Assembly: GCA_946894095.1 (NCBI GenBank)
Contig: OX335642.1
Span: forward strand, 13,837,021 to 13,901,020
Reading direction: 5' to 3'
From: Incurvaria masculella
Taxonomy: Eukaryota > Arthropoda > Insecta > Lepidoptera > Incurvariidae
Length of the DNA: 64,000 bases
Positions 1-11,489 of the stretch are shown one piece after another; position 1 is the first letter of the stretch; each line of letters starts with the position of its first letter. The notes beneath the pieces are model-generated. The model searched no databases. It was given only the letters and a program-made list of their open reading frames with translations, and was not told the origin of the DNA. The position numbers and the translations under genes were made by a program.

Positions 1-154
1 TATATGTAGTAGTTGGTGCCAAGTCGGAGGCCGTGCCACCAGCCAGAAATGGTGATGGCGGATCCCTCTGATCCCTTTGTGAGTTGGACAAGCGTATTTT
101 GTTATAATAAGAACTGCTCCAAGGTTTGATTGATATAAAACTGACTAAATATGT

Positions 155-373
155 GGTTGGGTAAGCCCGTTTGGTTGTATCGCATTGGATGGAGTGGCAA
201 TGAAAAATTGTTTTTTTATGCTTTATACCCAATTCAATGTAGCTATGCTCGTAAAGGGAAGGTCCTGGCATGGCACATAATTCATAAGTCTACTTTACCA
301 CAAACCATGGTGTGTTGGGTTAATATCATGATGGTAGGTTTGGTATTAGGCATCTATGTCCAATAAAAAAAAA
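155..373 (+). mobile_element. SINE copy, 5'-truncated
   Basis: This matches the 3' body of the SINE family found throughout the window: the gcaatgaaaa block, the ttcaatgtag block, the aaggtcctggcatggcac block and the ggtattag...catctatgtcc end, followed by an A-run. The head is missing. The open frame across it is a chance reading of the repeat. Confidence 0.8.
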
Positions 374-1099
374 CTAGGGTTATTCCATTTAGATAGTTAA
401 TATAGTTTCCATGTGCCATCCACATGGAAACTATATTTCAACTAACTATATATTAAAATTTTGTAACTTTTTGGAATGCCCAAATAAATATAAAAGTTTG
501 TTTAGATGATGACTCAAAAGATAAAGAACAGCATCTAAAAATTTTATATGAAAATTATCAATTTAACAATGTGACTTGTGAACCGTGATGCTTGAGATAA
601 GAAGATATCTCATCAGAAGAATTTGTCTAACAGTTGAGGAAAATCAGTGACTCAGCTTTAGGCCTTGCGTTTATTGTGGTTTCAGTGTTGGCTCATTGCA
701 ACGGGAAGTGAAAATATGCGAACATATATTTATAGCAGATATAATGTGGAGGTCAATGCTTGCATCGTCAGGTCCCACTGTCAAATTAATTCGTCGCACT
801 GTGCATCTTTCAGCGAAAACAAAATGCAAATTAATTAATGTGTGAAGTCGTTAACTGAAATGTCTACTCTTCATTAGAAATTATTTTGTAACCACTTTAA
901 TAAAATGGCAATGCTAGCGTGGCATTCAGTTTGTTTTATTGTTGACGAAGACTACACATTGTGTACTACTAGTAGTCAGAGCCGAAACGGGGTGGTTCTG
1001 TATGGAAACTGAACATGTTTTGTTTCTATGACTTGTTTTAAAGACAATAAAAACCACATCCTCTATAATTGTTTCTACCTACACAGGGTTGATATACAC
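374..1099. other. AT-rich stretch without a recognised gene
   Basis: I see no exon, long open frame or family repeat here. If the DYRK gene continues past position 1, this is part of its first coding intron. Positions 1-80 are more GC-rich but match nothing I recognise in any frame. Confidence 0.5.
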
Positions 1100-1101
1100 T
1101 A

Positions 1102-2744
1102 AAGTAGTGTGCCATATTATTAGACCCAAGGCATTAAAACTCAAAATTGGCCCATATTCGCTTAAATGTATTTAAAAAAAGCTGCATTGTTTGTCTATTC
1201 TTAATGGATGAGTTTATTATTGATCTGGCCATACTATGTAATGATATTTTACCTGATAACACACAATTGTGGTGGTAACAGATGCTGGGAAGGTGTCAAA
1301 AAAACGTGTTTTTAAAGCTAGTGTTTTTGCAGTTTTAAATTATTTTAATTAGGTGTACCAGTTTCCCAGAGTGATTGAGGTAAGACAATGTGCATTAGAA
1401 AACACATTTCTTTAATATTGATCAAATGATGTTCATCAAAAGAGGTTAAAATAATATATTTTTTTAAGAATGGGAAAGTTTTCTGACTTGGTCACCGAAG
1501 AAAGTTGGAAAAATATTGGATTAATTAAGGCAATTAAGATGTCACAGTACAAAATGGCTGATGATACAGCAGTTTCAAGCAGTTCTGTAAAGAATATTAA
1601 GAAAAAAATGGACTCAGGGGTCAGTTTTCACCCAAGACGCAAAGGTGCTAGTGGGAGAAAACGGGTAACGACCCAACGTACCGACTGAAAACTACGGGAA
1701 ATATTCCTGCAAAGTCGATTACACCCAAAGCGTTTTGCTGACAGAGCATATTGAGGATAAAGGTATTGAAGTTTCCCAGCGTAATGTGCCGAGAAGACTT
1801 GCAGAAGTTGGCCTAATGGCAAGGAAACCAGCGCGCAAACCAAAGGTTAAACCCGCAATGATAAAGAAACGGTTGGATTGGGCTCGAATATATAAAAAAC
1901 TTTACTGTCAAAGACTGTAAACAGTTAAATTGATGTAATTAATTGGCTCTTTATTACATTTTAAAAGGGGTCAATACATAAAAAATACTTTAGATGTTTG
2001 TTTTTAGATTTCAAAGGTGTGCTACTCGGGTGAGTCCATCTGCCAAGTAAAAAATCAAAGTTTGTTAGAAGCAGACCTGGGAAACAATAGCACGCCGAAT
2101 GAATTGTATTTGCAGTAAAGCATCCTCCTTCCATCATGGTATGGTCTATGATACATTTAATATTAACTGGACGTTTTTATATTGTCCAAGGCACAATGCG
2201 TCAAGACCAGTGCAAGAAGGTGCTTGACGAGAGTCTTCTACCCCAACTTCCTTCTTGGTTCGGTGATGAGGAACAACCCATTTTTATGCATAATGGTGCT
2301 TCATGTCATAACTCAAAGTCAGTGACAACGTTTGAACGTGAAAACATCCGTACACTTGACTGACGTGAAAAGTTACCAGATGTGAACCATGTCGAAAATG
2401 TGAGGGAGCTTATGAAGCGAGAGGTCGACAAATCGGTCATAAATAGAAAATATGAACTCATACCAAAAGTAATTGACGTTTGGCATCGTAATCCACATGT
2501 CTAGAGAATGGTAAAAAAATATTGAAAACGACATTTTTGTTCCCCATTGTACCTACTTAAGAGATTATTTTTCTAATAATACATGATTGTAAATGACCAA
2601 AAGTTGTTTTTTTTAAGCAGTTGAGACAATAAATAAGAATTCATTTAGAATAATACTTTAAAATACACAGAATAGAAGTTATGATGATAGGAATATGCGA
2701 AAAGGATATTTTCTCTTTGGGTCTAATAATATAGCACACTACTG
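1102..2744 (+). mobile_element. Tc1/mariner-type DNA transposon, decayed
   Basis: The element has near-perfect terminal inverted repeats of about 28 bp: 1102-1129 reads aagtagtgtgccatattatt at its start and 2717-2744 is its reverse complement with few mismatches. TA dinucleotides flank both ends (1100-1101 and 2745-2746), the target duplication of the Tc1/mariner superfamily. The length of about 1.64 kb fits a full-length member. The internal transposase frame is broken in several places. It lies inside the presumed first coding intron of the DYRK kinase gene. Confidence 0.87.
1470..2515 (+). pseudogene. Tc1-like transposase remnant
   Basis: Pieces of a Tc1-type transposase can be read in order across shifted frames. 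A helix-turn-helix-like N-terminal piece (1470-1688) is followed by a piece ending in KPKVKPAMIKKRLDWA (about 1735-1890), which is typical of the segment before the catalytic core. A core piece (2136-2363) contains IFMHNGASCHNSKSV, equivalent to the usual HDGAPCH region with its catalytic aspartate changed to asparagine, and a tail with NHVENVRELM follows (about 2380-2420). In-frame stops at 1686 and 2361 and further frameshifts show that it cannot encode an active enzyme. Confidence 0.85.
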
Positions 2745-2948
2745 TAACTGCCTTACTAATAAACATTTACCTATACTAAACAATTACTCTGGTCCTAAGT
2801 GACGGGCTGTCCTAAGTGACAGCGATGGTACAAATGTTTAGTGGTAAGGCAGTTTGTATTTCTTTAAAATCAGCACAGCATATAAGAAGTGATTGAGTAG
2901 CAAACATCCAAACATTACCATGATAGTGGGATGACAAACTAGACTAAC

Positions 2949-3809
2949 CTTGATTCCGGAGCGACCCTGCTGCTTCAGCAGCACATTCTCCGGCTTCATG
3001 TCGCAGTGTATGATTCGGTTCTTGTGCAGTGCGTACAGACACTGCAGCAGCGAGTGAGAGAACTTTCGCACCAGCTGCAGGCTGAAGCCCTGGAACTTGT
3101 TCTTCTTGATCAACTCGTACAGGTTGATGGAGAGAAGCTCGAATGTGATGCAGGTGTGGTTGCGGAATGCGAACGAGTCGAACATGTGAATTACGTTCAT
3201 AGAGTTGTCCTTGTCTTGCTCGCGGAGGTGCTTCAGGATACGGATCTCCTCCTGCGCCTGCCGGTGGAAGCGTTTTTCGTTGCGCACCATTTTCAGGGCG
3301 ACGTTCTCTCGCTTCTTGTGGTCGTACGCTTTTACGACCTGCCCGAACGAGCCCTTGCCGATCACTTTGAGCACTTCGTAGCGGTACGCGACGTGGTCGT
3401 GCGGGATGTGGATGTAGGAGCCCTGCTCATTGTCGTACTCGCAATTGTTGGGCAGCCCTACGAGCCCAGGCCGTTTCTTGGCGTCCGCGCCGATAAAGTA
3501 CACCTGGGGGTAGTCGAAGATCTCGCGGTGCTCGTAAGGTGTAAGCTTGTTCATGTACAGCTTCATGACCTGGTCGGGGCGCGCGGCGGCGGCCGGTGCG
3601 GCTCCGCGCTTTCCGTCGGACGCCTCGCTCGCCGTCGCCGCCGCCGCGGGCCCTCCTCCTGCTCCACCCCCGCCGCCGCCGCCGCCGCCCGAGCCTAGCG
3701 GCGGCAGCGCGCCGGCGCCCCCGAGGGCCGCCGCCGCCGCCTGCTGCACGTCGTCATAGCTGAGCAGCGCACGCCCGTACGCGCTTCCCAGCAGCATGTG
3801 GCGGGTCAT
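2949..3809 (-). CDS. Dyrk2: Class II DYRK protein kinase (Dyrk2 type), first coding exon
   Basis: This is a dual-specificity tyrosine-regulated kinase, which autophosphorylates an activation-loop tyrosine and then phosphorylates serine/threonine. The exon gives 287 residues from the ATG at 3809; a second in-frame ATG is at residue 5. Residues about 20-70 are Ala/Gly-rich with a poly-Gly run. The class II DYRK homology box follows ([17 protein letters not shown]), then the kinase domain: glycine loop [14 protein letters not shown] lysine, and catalytic loop HCDMKPEN, where vertebrate DYRK2 has HCDLKPEN. The exon ends in frame at GRSGIK, followed by the donor GTTAGT at 2948. The rest of the kinase domain should lie beyond position 1. 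The class II assignment rests on the homology box and on [20 protein letters not shown]. Whether upstream coding exons exist is not visible. Confidence 0.95.
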
Positions 3810-4110
3810 CCCTCACTCGGATCACTGCACGACACTCATCTCCCCGCACGGCACCCTCACGACACTTGTCTGCTCGCTCGCGCCGTCCACGCACGCACAC
3901 GCGACGCTCGCTCGCTGTCTATCGACTGCTCACTTCTCTCTCATAGCCGCCGCTAGCCACCAGCCCAGCCACCTCAGCCGCGCGCCGCGAGTCATTGAAC
4001 CGCGCTACACCACACCAGACACCCCCGCACCGCCCTCGCCGCCCCGCGTTGCAACTCGCCCGCGACACAAAGCAATAGTTCGCTTTTCTACCGCTAGGAA
4101 TCGCCCCGTT
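3810..4110 (-). promoter_or_regulatory. CpG-rich promoter / 5'UTR region of the DYRK gene
   Basis: Immediately upstream of the DYRK start the sequence is GC- and CpG-rich, with Inr-like pyrimidine stretches, unlike the AT-rich DNA on either side. It fits a 5'UTR and broad promoter, but no TATA box or start site can be fixed from sequence alone. Confidence 0.45.
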
Positions 4111-4697
4111 CGCCCAGCTGTTTCCGACATAGAGTTGGTACTTTTAGAAGAACCGTATAGATTATGCATGGTAGACCATGCGGAAAAACAAACCAGAATA
4201 GGCGTTTTGTTGCATGGATTGAAAACTTCTCGAATAAATTAATGATACATGAAATAATTATGAATAATATTGGCAAATAATTAACTAGATCGCGACAACA
4301 CCAAGTTGAACAGGCGTAGAACACATAGAAATGCGGCCAACAAATTAGATACATATACATTGCCTATCTTCTTTAACGGGTCTGCTCATGAGATTCTCAC
4401 CTGTGTGCCACCGGTGACACTCCAGTGAATCACAACGCTTTTGTACTCATGAAATGACAGCCACCAGTCAGCCTAGTGTTGTCCCTTTCTAAATATTAAT
4501 TAGAATATGCGACGACAGTAACATAACATTTCATGTTTGATGACGTCAAGCGAGATCGTCTCACTTTGATATGTGACTAACTCGCTTTCGCTTTCCTGAG
4601 TAGATAGGCAGTGCGAAAAGAAAGAGTAGAAAGAGTGACAGGTGGAATGAAAGCGGAGAGCTTAGCTAGCAACACCGAACCAAAGAAAACATATCAT

Positions 4698-5242
4698 AAG
4701 GTGGCCCAACCCGGCGGGCCTAACTCATTCGCGGGCACGTTACAAAACGGTGCTGTTGCGCTCTGGGACCTTCTCTGTTTCAAAGAATAAGACAGGCTCC
4801 GTGACGAGGAAGATAGAACATGTCCAAAAAAAAGACAATGTGCATAGTGTATGATTTGGTAAGATTTATGAAAATTTAATTTCAAAACGACTTATAGCTA
4901 AAAGTAAACCACGACCGCTGTAGTCAAAAATCTAACAATAACCAAATAGATTATACATCTTGATTAAATAAGCTATGTCTGATGACTAATCTTTTTAAGA
5001 TGTTCTTACTTTATCATTGCGTAATCCACCTCCAAGTTATTGTATAAAACGCGCGAAAAATTCGAACTTTCAGACCTTATAACTTAGAAACCAAACATAA
5101 TTTTACAATGCTAATGGTCATCAGACATCTAGATCGATCAAATAAAGCAATTTTGAGCAACATTTTGGATCTCTGACAAGAAATATGGGCGTGATCTTCT
5201 TTCCCCTTTTGTATGGGGAGATGAGCGGGATGGGCCACCTTA
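4698..5242. mobile_element. MITE-like element with short terminal inverted repeats
   Basis: The ends are near-perfect inverted repeats: taaggtggcccaaccc at the left and the complement of taaggtggcccatccc at the right, about 545 bp apart. There is no coding capacity. This looks like a non-autonomous DNA transposon. Confidence 0.6.
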
Positions 5243-5698
5243 AATATCTTGGATGGATGGAAAGGACTTTGTATGCAAGCGATTTTTGACGTATTTACAG
5301 CAAGTAAGTTAAATTTATTTTGAAACAGCTTGCATTACGGGTATATTATACATATAAGTACGATTAATTGGCTGCTTCCAAGGTTCGCACTAGAAACTTA
5401 TTTTGATATATATTTTTATATGAAAGGTAGATCGTTTGTTTAAAATCGTACTGTTTTGACGTTATCTAATTTTTGAAATATTGTTGAATATAATTGTACA
5501 GAGAGATTATGCGAACTTGATCCTCAATATTGATTCTTTAAAATATTGATATTATCATCCATAATCATTGATATTATTTCTGCTGTGTATTTTCTCATGA
5601 CCTGTCGTTAAAAATATTTCTCTTTTATATTATAGGTACTTATAAAAAACTATAAAATAATACTTTCTTATTTTCAGGGAAATCTCGTTTTTTTTTTT
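5243..5698. other. AT-rich intergenic stretch
   Basis: Very AT-rich DNA between two repeats. I see no exon or structured element. Confidence 0.5.
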
Positions 5699-6025
5699 TT
5701 AATTTCATTTATTTAAACTTTTTGGTAGCCAAACTACACTAAGGCTGAGATAAATAGTCGTAACAGAAACTAAGTAAAACGAAATGTAGTACTTTGTGAC
5801 GTCACTTTGACACATTTTGTGTGGACGAAATCTAAAAGTTATGCAAACTCGATTCGATCAACCCAGTAAAGAAGAACCCGCAAAGAAACTTCACGGGTTT
5901 ATATAACGTATTTTTCCGTCCACAATTATGAAATACACACTCTAAATGCTACAGCCAAACTATTCTTTGGTAGAACAGATTAAGGCAAAGAACAAAGAAC
6001 AATAGAAAAAAAACCCTTAGTTTAA
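5699..6025 (+). repeat. Interspersed repeat family B, copy 1 (interrupted)
   Basis: The copy shares the block tttatttaaacttnntggtag, then gattcgatcaacccagtaaa, the cgggtttatataac block, and a ttggtagaacag...aaggcaaagaac block, with copies at 17322-17540 and (reverse) 24905-25080. It is interrupted at 5742-5835 by part of a palindromic MITE. Confidence 0.7.
5742..5835 (+). mobile_element. Half copy of palindromic MITE family 1, nested
   Basis: Starts aggctgagataaatagtcgt and runs through the gtactttgtgacgtcac block to the gacgaaatct block, equal to one arm of the complete palindromic element at 34782-34935. It sits inside repeat family B; the copy at 24905-25080 lacks it. Confidence 0.7.
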
Positions 6026-6171
6026 ATTACTAACAACTAACAAAGTTGCTAATGCAATAATAGAGATTAATGTTAGCATTATCTTATATATGTTCTTATA
6101 TGTATCCCTAATATATGTAATGTTCTTATTATGATGTTCTCTGTGAGCAGTAGTAATCAATCAATCACTGT

Positions 6172-6330
6172 TAACTAGTTTGTAAGTATCAATGGAACAA
6201 AATACAATGACCAACCTGACGAAGTTTCTTGTCGACTTTTCTTTGCCAGAAGTAATCGAACCGACAGGAAAAAAATGACAAATCCAAGTGTGTAATATAC
6301 ATCTAATGGAGGAAATAAAGAAACTGAATA
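6172..6330 (+). repeat. Interspersed repeat, copy 1 of 2
   Basis: Shares with 13396-13510 the ordered blocks aactagtttgtaa, atcaatggaa/aaaaatacaat, cttgtcg, caggaaaaa, gtgt..atatctaatggagg and aaataaa. No coding content. Confidence 0.65.
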
Positions 6331-6384
6331 GAAATTGGTAAGGTCCAGCAGCAGGTGAAAGGTTGTTGAAGGTTTACGAGATGG

Positions 6385-6470
6385 CAACTAATTCCTTCGA
6401 GAATGTGGTGTATTGGGCTAATATCATTACGGTAATTGTGTGGTATTAGCCATCCATGTCAGGTTCTTTA
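6385..6470 (+). mobile_element. SINE 3' fragment
   Basis: The 3' end of the SINE body: ggcaactaattccttcgaga, ggtgtattgggctaatatca and ggtattagccatccatgtc. It is fused to the repeat just upstream. Confidence 0.7.
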
Positions 6471-6479
6471 AAATAACTT

Positions 6480-7090
6480 GTAATTTTGTATAAACCTGGG
6501 GCGGCGACAAAGATCAATAAACACTTGACCATAATGATAATCATAATATGCTTTATTGCTTCCATAAACATAGATACATGCAAGGGAGGACTTATTGCCT
6601 AAAGTCAATATCTTCCAATCAACCCAATAATGGGACAAAAATGTAAAGGTAGCAACAAAATAAAAGTAACCTAAGATTGTTTCTTGTGCACTATTTAAAA
6701 TTACCTACTGTTAAATAATTATATGTAAGAAAAGTATCTGCAGACAAATGTCAGCTAAACAAACGTTATATTTACGAAAAATATCAATAGATATACAAAA
6801 CATACTTTTAATAGAGTATAACATTATAACAAAACTAAACTACACTTCAATTTAGACAATCTAAAAATCATACCTCCAAGAAAACCAAATTGAAGTTGTT
6901 GCAAATTTGACATTACCTCAATGCAGCCAACATTACCAATCATACTAACTTCAGTGTGCTCCTCTCCGCCCTTCTGACCAGAGTTTTCTGTGCTCATCCA
7001 CCCTTGTTCTAAATAAATCCCTATTTATAAGTTGTTTACTTTTCGTGTTTATCTACGCCACTGTATTCAACCACTGGGGAGATAGAGTTT
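6480..7090. other. AT-rich intergenic stretch
   Basis: No gene or family repeat recognised. Confidence 0.45.
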
Positions 7091-7099
7091 TGAACAGCA

Positions 7100-8065
7100 G
7101 TGCTTTATATAGTTAGCTGTGTCGTGCCAGTTATAGTGAGCGGCAAAACTCCGCCTCTGCAGACCAAAGAACACCGGATCGTGGGTTCTTTTGGTCCCCG
7201 GTTGTTCATCAATCAAGTTCATCATCGAGGTACTGTCGCGCACCGCACTCCTCGGTCGCAGTTTCGTTTATGCAAGTTTTGTGGCGTTTACTAAGAAAGT
7301 TCCATTCTTGAGAACCTCCGCCTCTGTAACTACTTTGTTGCTTGCAGTTTTCATGCGTACCTGCGGAAGTAGCTGTTCTATTTTACTATCGTAAACAATC
7401 ATCGAGATTACATTAGGTTTGCCCTTCAGATTTATTTTGGCACCAGTTTTATTGTTTGCTTGAATGTGTCTCCTTTGTACGTACATAACTGCATACAGAT
7501 AGAAGAATTTTAACATTTCCCGATTGCGAGCTTAGTCGGGTTGTGTGTATAACATCACACATTACAATCTAGTAGAGCAGAGTTCATTCATAGTGCACCC
7601 TGAATAACCAAATAAGCATGTTTTTGTACTTATGTGTATGGAATGTTAAATTTATTTCGTCCAGACAGAAGACATTGTGTCCGAAGGTCCTACAGTTTAG
7701 CGTTTGATGTTGTGCACAACAATGCTGACAAAAAATCGAGTGAATTAATTGTAAACACCTCTTTTAGAATGTGCTTTGCCTTCGAATAGGCAGCAGGTGC
7801 ATTTTCTGATTCCACCATCCAAGAAGCGAATTCCTTCTGATGGCACACTTTTTAGGGCCTTGCAGTAAACTGGCACACTGGTCAGCGGGCGCCGCGCGTG
7901 GCACGATTTTTGGTTTGCCTTCTTAAAATGTTTCCTATTTACTGTAGGTACACTGTTATATATGTCTTTGTAATCTGCAATCAATTTATGATTTTTTGGT
8001 AATAAAACAATATTATATTGCTCAATATTTGACTTATATAGTGAAAAAATGATCAAGAAAAACAT
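7100..8065 (-). other. Unrecognised interrupted open frames
   Basis: On the minus strand two frames of 106 codons (8065-7745) and 82 codons (7516-7268) stand out, and the frame stays open in pieces down to about 7100. The first ends with a Cys/Lys-rich tail (IRKCTCCLFEGKAHSKR) that faintly recalls a zinc-binding transposase C-terminus. Stops separate the pieces. A decayed transposable element is the most likely reading, but I cannot name the family. Confidence 0.25.
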
Positions 8066-8069
8066 CCCT

Positions 8070-9470
8070 AATAGTGTAATTTTAATGTTAAAGTAACAGG
8101 TGACACAGCTGTCCGTTGACAGTCAAAGAACTTTAGGTATGGACAGCTATGTCTCTTTGCCAGCTGAATGGGAGTTGGTAATTTAAAAACATGAAAACAG
8201 GTTAAAAATACTCTCGTCTGAATCAGAGACAAGGTGTTAATCACTTGCATAACAGATCAGTGTCACACTCATCACAAATTAAAAAAAACATGTAAAACAT
8301 TCCAGGCACACTACAACTAAATTTATATTTTAATTCGAGTTTATAATTTCACGCTAGAATTTCAAGTATGTTTTGGTATAAGTTAGCATTTATCGCTCTA
8401 TACTTTATTAACATAACAACATTCAGCCACATAGTAAATTGTCACAAGCGTCACAACATCACAGAGACTATTTTTCTTGCAATATATATATTTTTTATCT
8501 TTATAAAACTTATTAAAAACTTAAAGCATTAACTATGATCTCTAGGAATAAGAAATAAGTTTTTATAAAATATTATCAATATAAATTTTGTTGGCTGGCT
8601 ACACGTGAGGTAGTCAGATTACCCACGGAAGACATTTAAAAATCTCAGATCAAAATCATGGTAAATAGGAAGCAATGCAAATGTATCAAGGCTTATATGC
8701 GTTTCCAAAGGTTAATGGAATGTGCAGTGTTGCACTTATTACAAGCCAAGGCCAAGCGTCTGCACAGTTTCATGTGCAATAAACGTAGAATGTCAACGGG
8801 ATTATGAGCTGTCAGTAGCTTTGTTCATAATCTACATGCATTAGTGACCAATGTGTGCCTTATCAGCTACCACTACCATGGCAGTGATGAGCCCAATTCC
8901 GCGTAATATGGTTATATCATACACATTACTATAAAGATCTAACATTACATGGACACAAAAAAGTGATTTCTCCTAAAGGATTATGCCTCTTTACCAACAC
9001 AATTTTTTTAAATATTGCAATGGAACTGTTGTACGTTGTCTTCTTACCACTTAAGAAAAAAAAACATATTTGCACTAATAAACTGACATAATCACGCGAT
9101 CATCCATCAATCAAAACAACACAAGATCAACAAAAAGTTGGTAATCCAATACTATATAAAAAAAACTTTGCCTAATTGTGGGGTTTGCGTGAGCGAAACT
9201 GCTAGTTTTTGGACTATAAAAGATAGAACTTGTTAAATCAACTTATCTGTTCAAAAATTGCTTTAACATTAATTTAAAAATAAAACATAAAACCAGTTCA
9301 TTCGTTGAATATTACAGGAATTTGACTTAAGAAAAACTTGATTATGTAACCAATTACTTAACAAATAACTTTCCTCATACAAACAAAATTAGATCCATTT
9401 AAAATAATGATGTGCTGCCTGCATGGAGGTGAAGAAATAACAGGAGAACGAATGGAACTAAAAAAATGGC
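8070..9470. other. AT-rich intergenic stretch
   Basis: Long AT-rich sequence. I see no exon, RNA gene or repeat shared with the rest of the window. Confidence 0.45.
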
Positions 9471-9597
9471 CTAATATCAATTGTGCCGCGGAGGGCTGTC
9501 TTATTGACAGAACCTGCGGCCATTTTGGTCTTATTTTGACGCGTTGACATTTAGCCGTCGCAGTTATGTTTGACGCAAGATCGAATTGTAATTGAAT

Positions 9598-9673
9598 ATG
9601 CCGTCGTGCAATGTAAAATTATGCATAAACAACTCGACGAGACATAAAAACATTCAGGGATATCATATTACAT
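9598..9673 (+). pseudogene. Possible THAP zinc-finger first exon or remnant
   Basis: An ATG preceded by a CpG-richer stretch (about 9485-9590) opens MPSCNVKLCINNSTRHKN. This fits the start of a C2CH THAP domain: Met-Pro near the N-terminus and Cys-x4-Cys, followed by a basic segment. It ends at a good donor (T|GTAAGC, 9674). The expected Gly-Ile-x-(Phe/Tyr) strand appears only in another frame (GGG ATA TCA TAT), as if one base were lost. No later THAP exons were found downstream. It could be a host gene start, a P-element-like relic or chance. Confidence 0.3.
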
Positions 9674-9679
9674 GTAAGC

Positions 9680-10914
9680 ATACGCTAAATATTCGAAATA
9701 GTGGATATTTCACTTAAAAACATTTCTATGGGGATGGTGTTATGCCATCAATCAACACGAACTCAAAATAATCTCAATTTGCTACCTATTTCTTTGAAAA
9801 AATCCTTTATTTATCCAGAAATAGATAATATATAGCACGAAATTGGTATGTCTGTCTGTCTATTGAAACGTCTACTGCTAGATTTATGCCTTCCCATAGA
9901 AATACTTCTTAAATCATATTTTATGTTATTTGCATGAACCAACCTAAAATAAAACTCTTACTTGAATATACATAAGTCTGAATATGCGCGATAAAATGTT
10001 GATCTAATATATTTTTTTTACACAAAAGTTGTACCTTATATTTATAATATACTGAGCATATATATGTAGCATTATGAAATGATATTTGACAAATATTTTA
10101 AAGATAATTGCGTATTTGTAGCAAACAGTGCCAACTTATTTTGGTAAAAATTTTGGAAAATTTGGCTTTTAATAATATTAATAATAATAATAATAAAATT
10201 ATTTATTTTCACACACAACAGTACAATAATTGGTATAGAGTGGCAAATAAAAGTAAAAACAGTGGTGGGAAACAAGTAAATAAATATCAATCATGCGTTG
10301 TGTGATGTGTGAAAAATGGCTGTGGCTCAGTTGGATGTCAGCAGGGGCGAACCCGCTGGCCGCTGGTCTTCCGCCACCGCCACCTACAGAAGCATCAGTG
10401 GAAGTGTGTACACATTTTTAGATTGCCAATTTTAAAGATTTATTTAAGATCTAAATATTTGTTAGTGATGTTGGGCGTTTGAGTGAAGCTTGAACTATAC
10501 GCAATTTGCAAAAAATATATATATGCAGAAGTAGGTAAGGAAAGATAAAAAAAAAAAATAATAATAATAATATATATGTCAAATACGAAAAGTAAAAATT
10601 GTTACATGTCTAAATAATGTGTAAGTCTAGTATGGAGCTAGCAAAAAATATGAGGTGAAATTTAAACTGCTTTTTGTGTTAATAATAAAGTTTTCTTACA
10701 CATTAAACGAAATCGTCTAAAATTTTATCAAAGGACAAAAATCGGCTTCCAGCATTGAGACAAAAACTAAATAAAATCACGCTTATGAAAAACCATTGCT
10801 TGGAGAACTGAAATAACGCAAGTCTATACGATAATTACGTAAAGTTCAAGGTCAAGATAATTACGTAAAGATGGTACCTGAAAGGAGTGCGCCTGCACCG
10901 GAATCACTAACCAA
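9680..10914. other. AT-rich intergenic stretch with ATT/ATA microsatellites
   Basis: Contains short AAT and AT microsatellites (about 10170-10200 and 10547-10578). A GC-rich island at about 10340-10395 shares the core cgctggccgctg with 38325-38337. No gene recognised. Confidence 0.4.
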
Positions 10915-11212
10915 AACACCAGCCAAGTGCGAGTCGGACTCGTACACGAAGGGTTCCGTACCATCTTACATGATTTCACCATCCCCCTTTAATTTTTAAT
11001 ATTTCAAAATGTTTGCTATTTGTTGTTATAGCGGCCATAAATATACACAATCTGTGAAAATTTCAACTATTTACCTATTATTGTTAATGAGATACAGCCC
11101 TGTAACAGACGGACGGACGGACGGACAGACGGGCAGATGGATGGACGGACAGCAAAGGCTTAGTATTGGGGTTTCGGTGGCACCCTTTGGGTACGGAACC
11201 CTAATAAAACCG
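10915..11212 (-). repeat. Interspersed repeat family A (GGTTCCGT ends), copy 1
   Basis: In the minus orientation it carries the gggttccgtac end, a (GTCC)n core, the gtatctcattaac block, the atagcggcaa/tataacaaca block and the gagtccgactcgcacttggc end. Further copies are at 15488-15800 and 19530-19733. I recognise this as a repeat widespread in lepidopteran genomes; its class is uncertain. Confidence 0.8.
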
Positions 11213-11221
11213 AATTCAAAC

Positions 11222-11389
11222 ACTAAGGGCCGAGTGCACGAAAGGACAAAAAATCAAAATCAACATCAAAGTATGATCAAACACGTCACTTTGTGTGGAA
11301 AGTATGGAAGAAACTCTATGCAGATCACTAAAAGTGACGTGTTTGAACATTGATTAACTTGGCTGTCTCTTCGTGCAACTGGGGCTAAG
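11222..11389. mobile_element. MITE-like element with inverted repeats
   Basis: The ends match as inverted repeats (ctaagggccgagtgcacgaa at the left and the complement of cttagccccagttgcacgaa at the right). Inner arms are caaacacgtcacttt and aaagtgacgtgtttg. It is about 170 bp and non-coding. Confidence 0.65.
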
Positions 11390-11390
11390 A

Positions 11391-11487
11391 AGTGGAAAAT
11401 AACAACCATTTTTGGGTCGGTGACATAGTGGTGTTATTCTTTGGTTGTTTGGCACCGACCCCAAAAATCAGGTATTTTCCACTTTTT
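11391..11487. mobile_element. Short palindromic element
   Basis: Arms of about 33 bp (11392-11424 and 11454-11486) are inverted copies around tttttgggtcggtg / caccgaccccaaaaa. It lies directly beside the preceding MITE-like element. Confidence 0.65.
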
Positions 11488-11489
11488 AG

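Noticed and set aside
3006..3698. A 230-codon plus-strand open frame
   Set aside because: It is the antisense shadow of the DYRK exon; the minus-strand frame matches a known kinase and the plus frame shows no motif.
3547..3759. Proline-run frame on the plus strand
   Set aside because: Antisense of the Gly/Ala codon run in the DYRK N-terminus.
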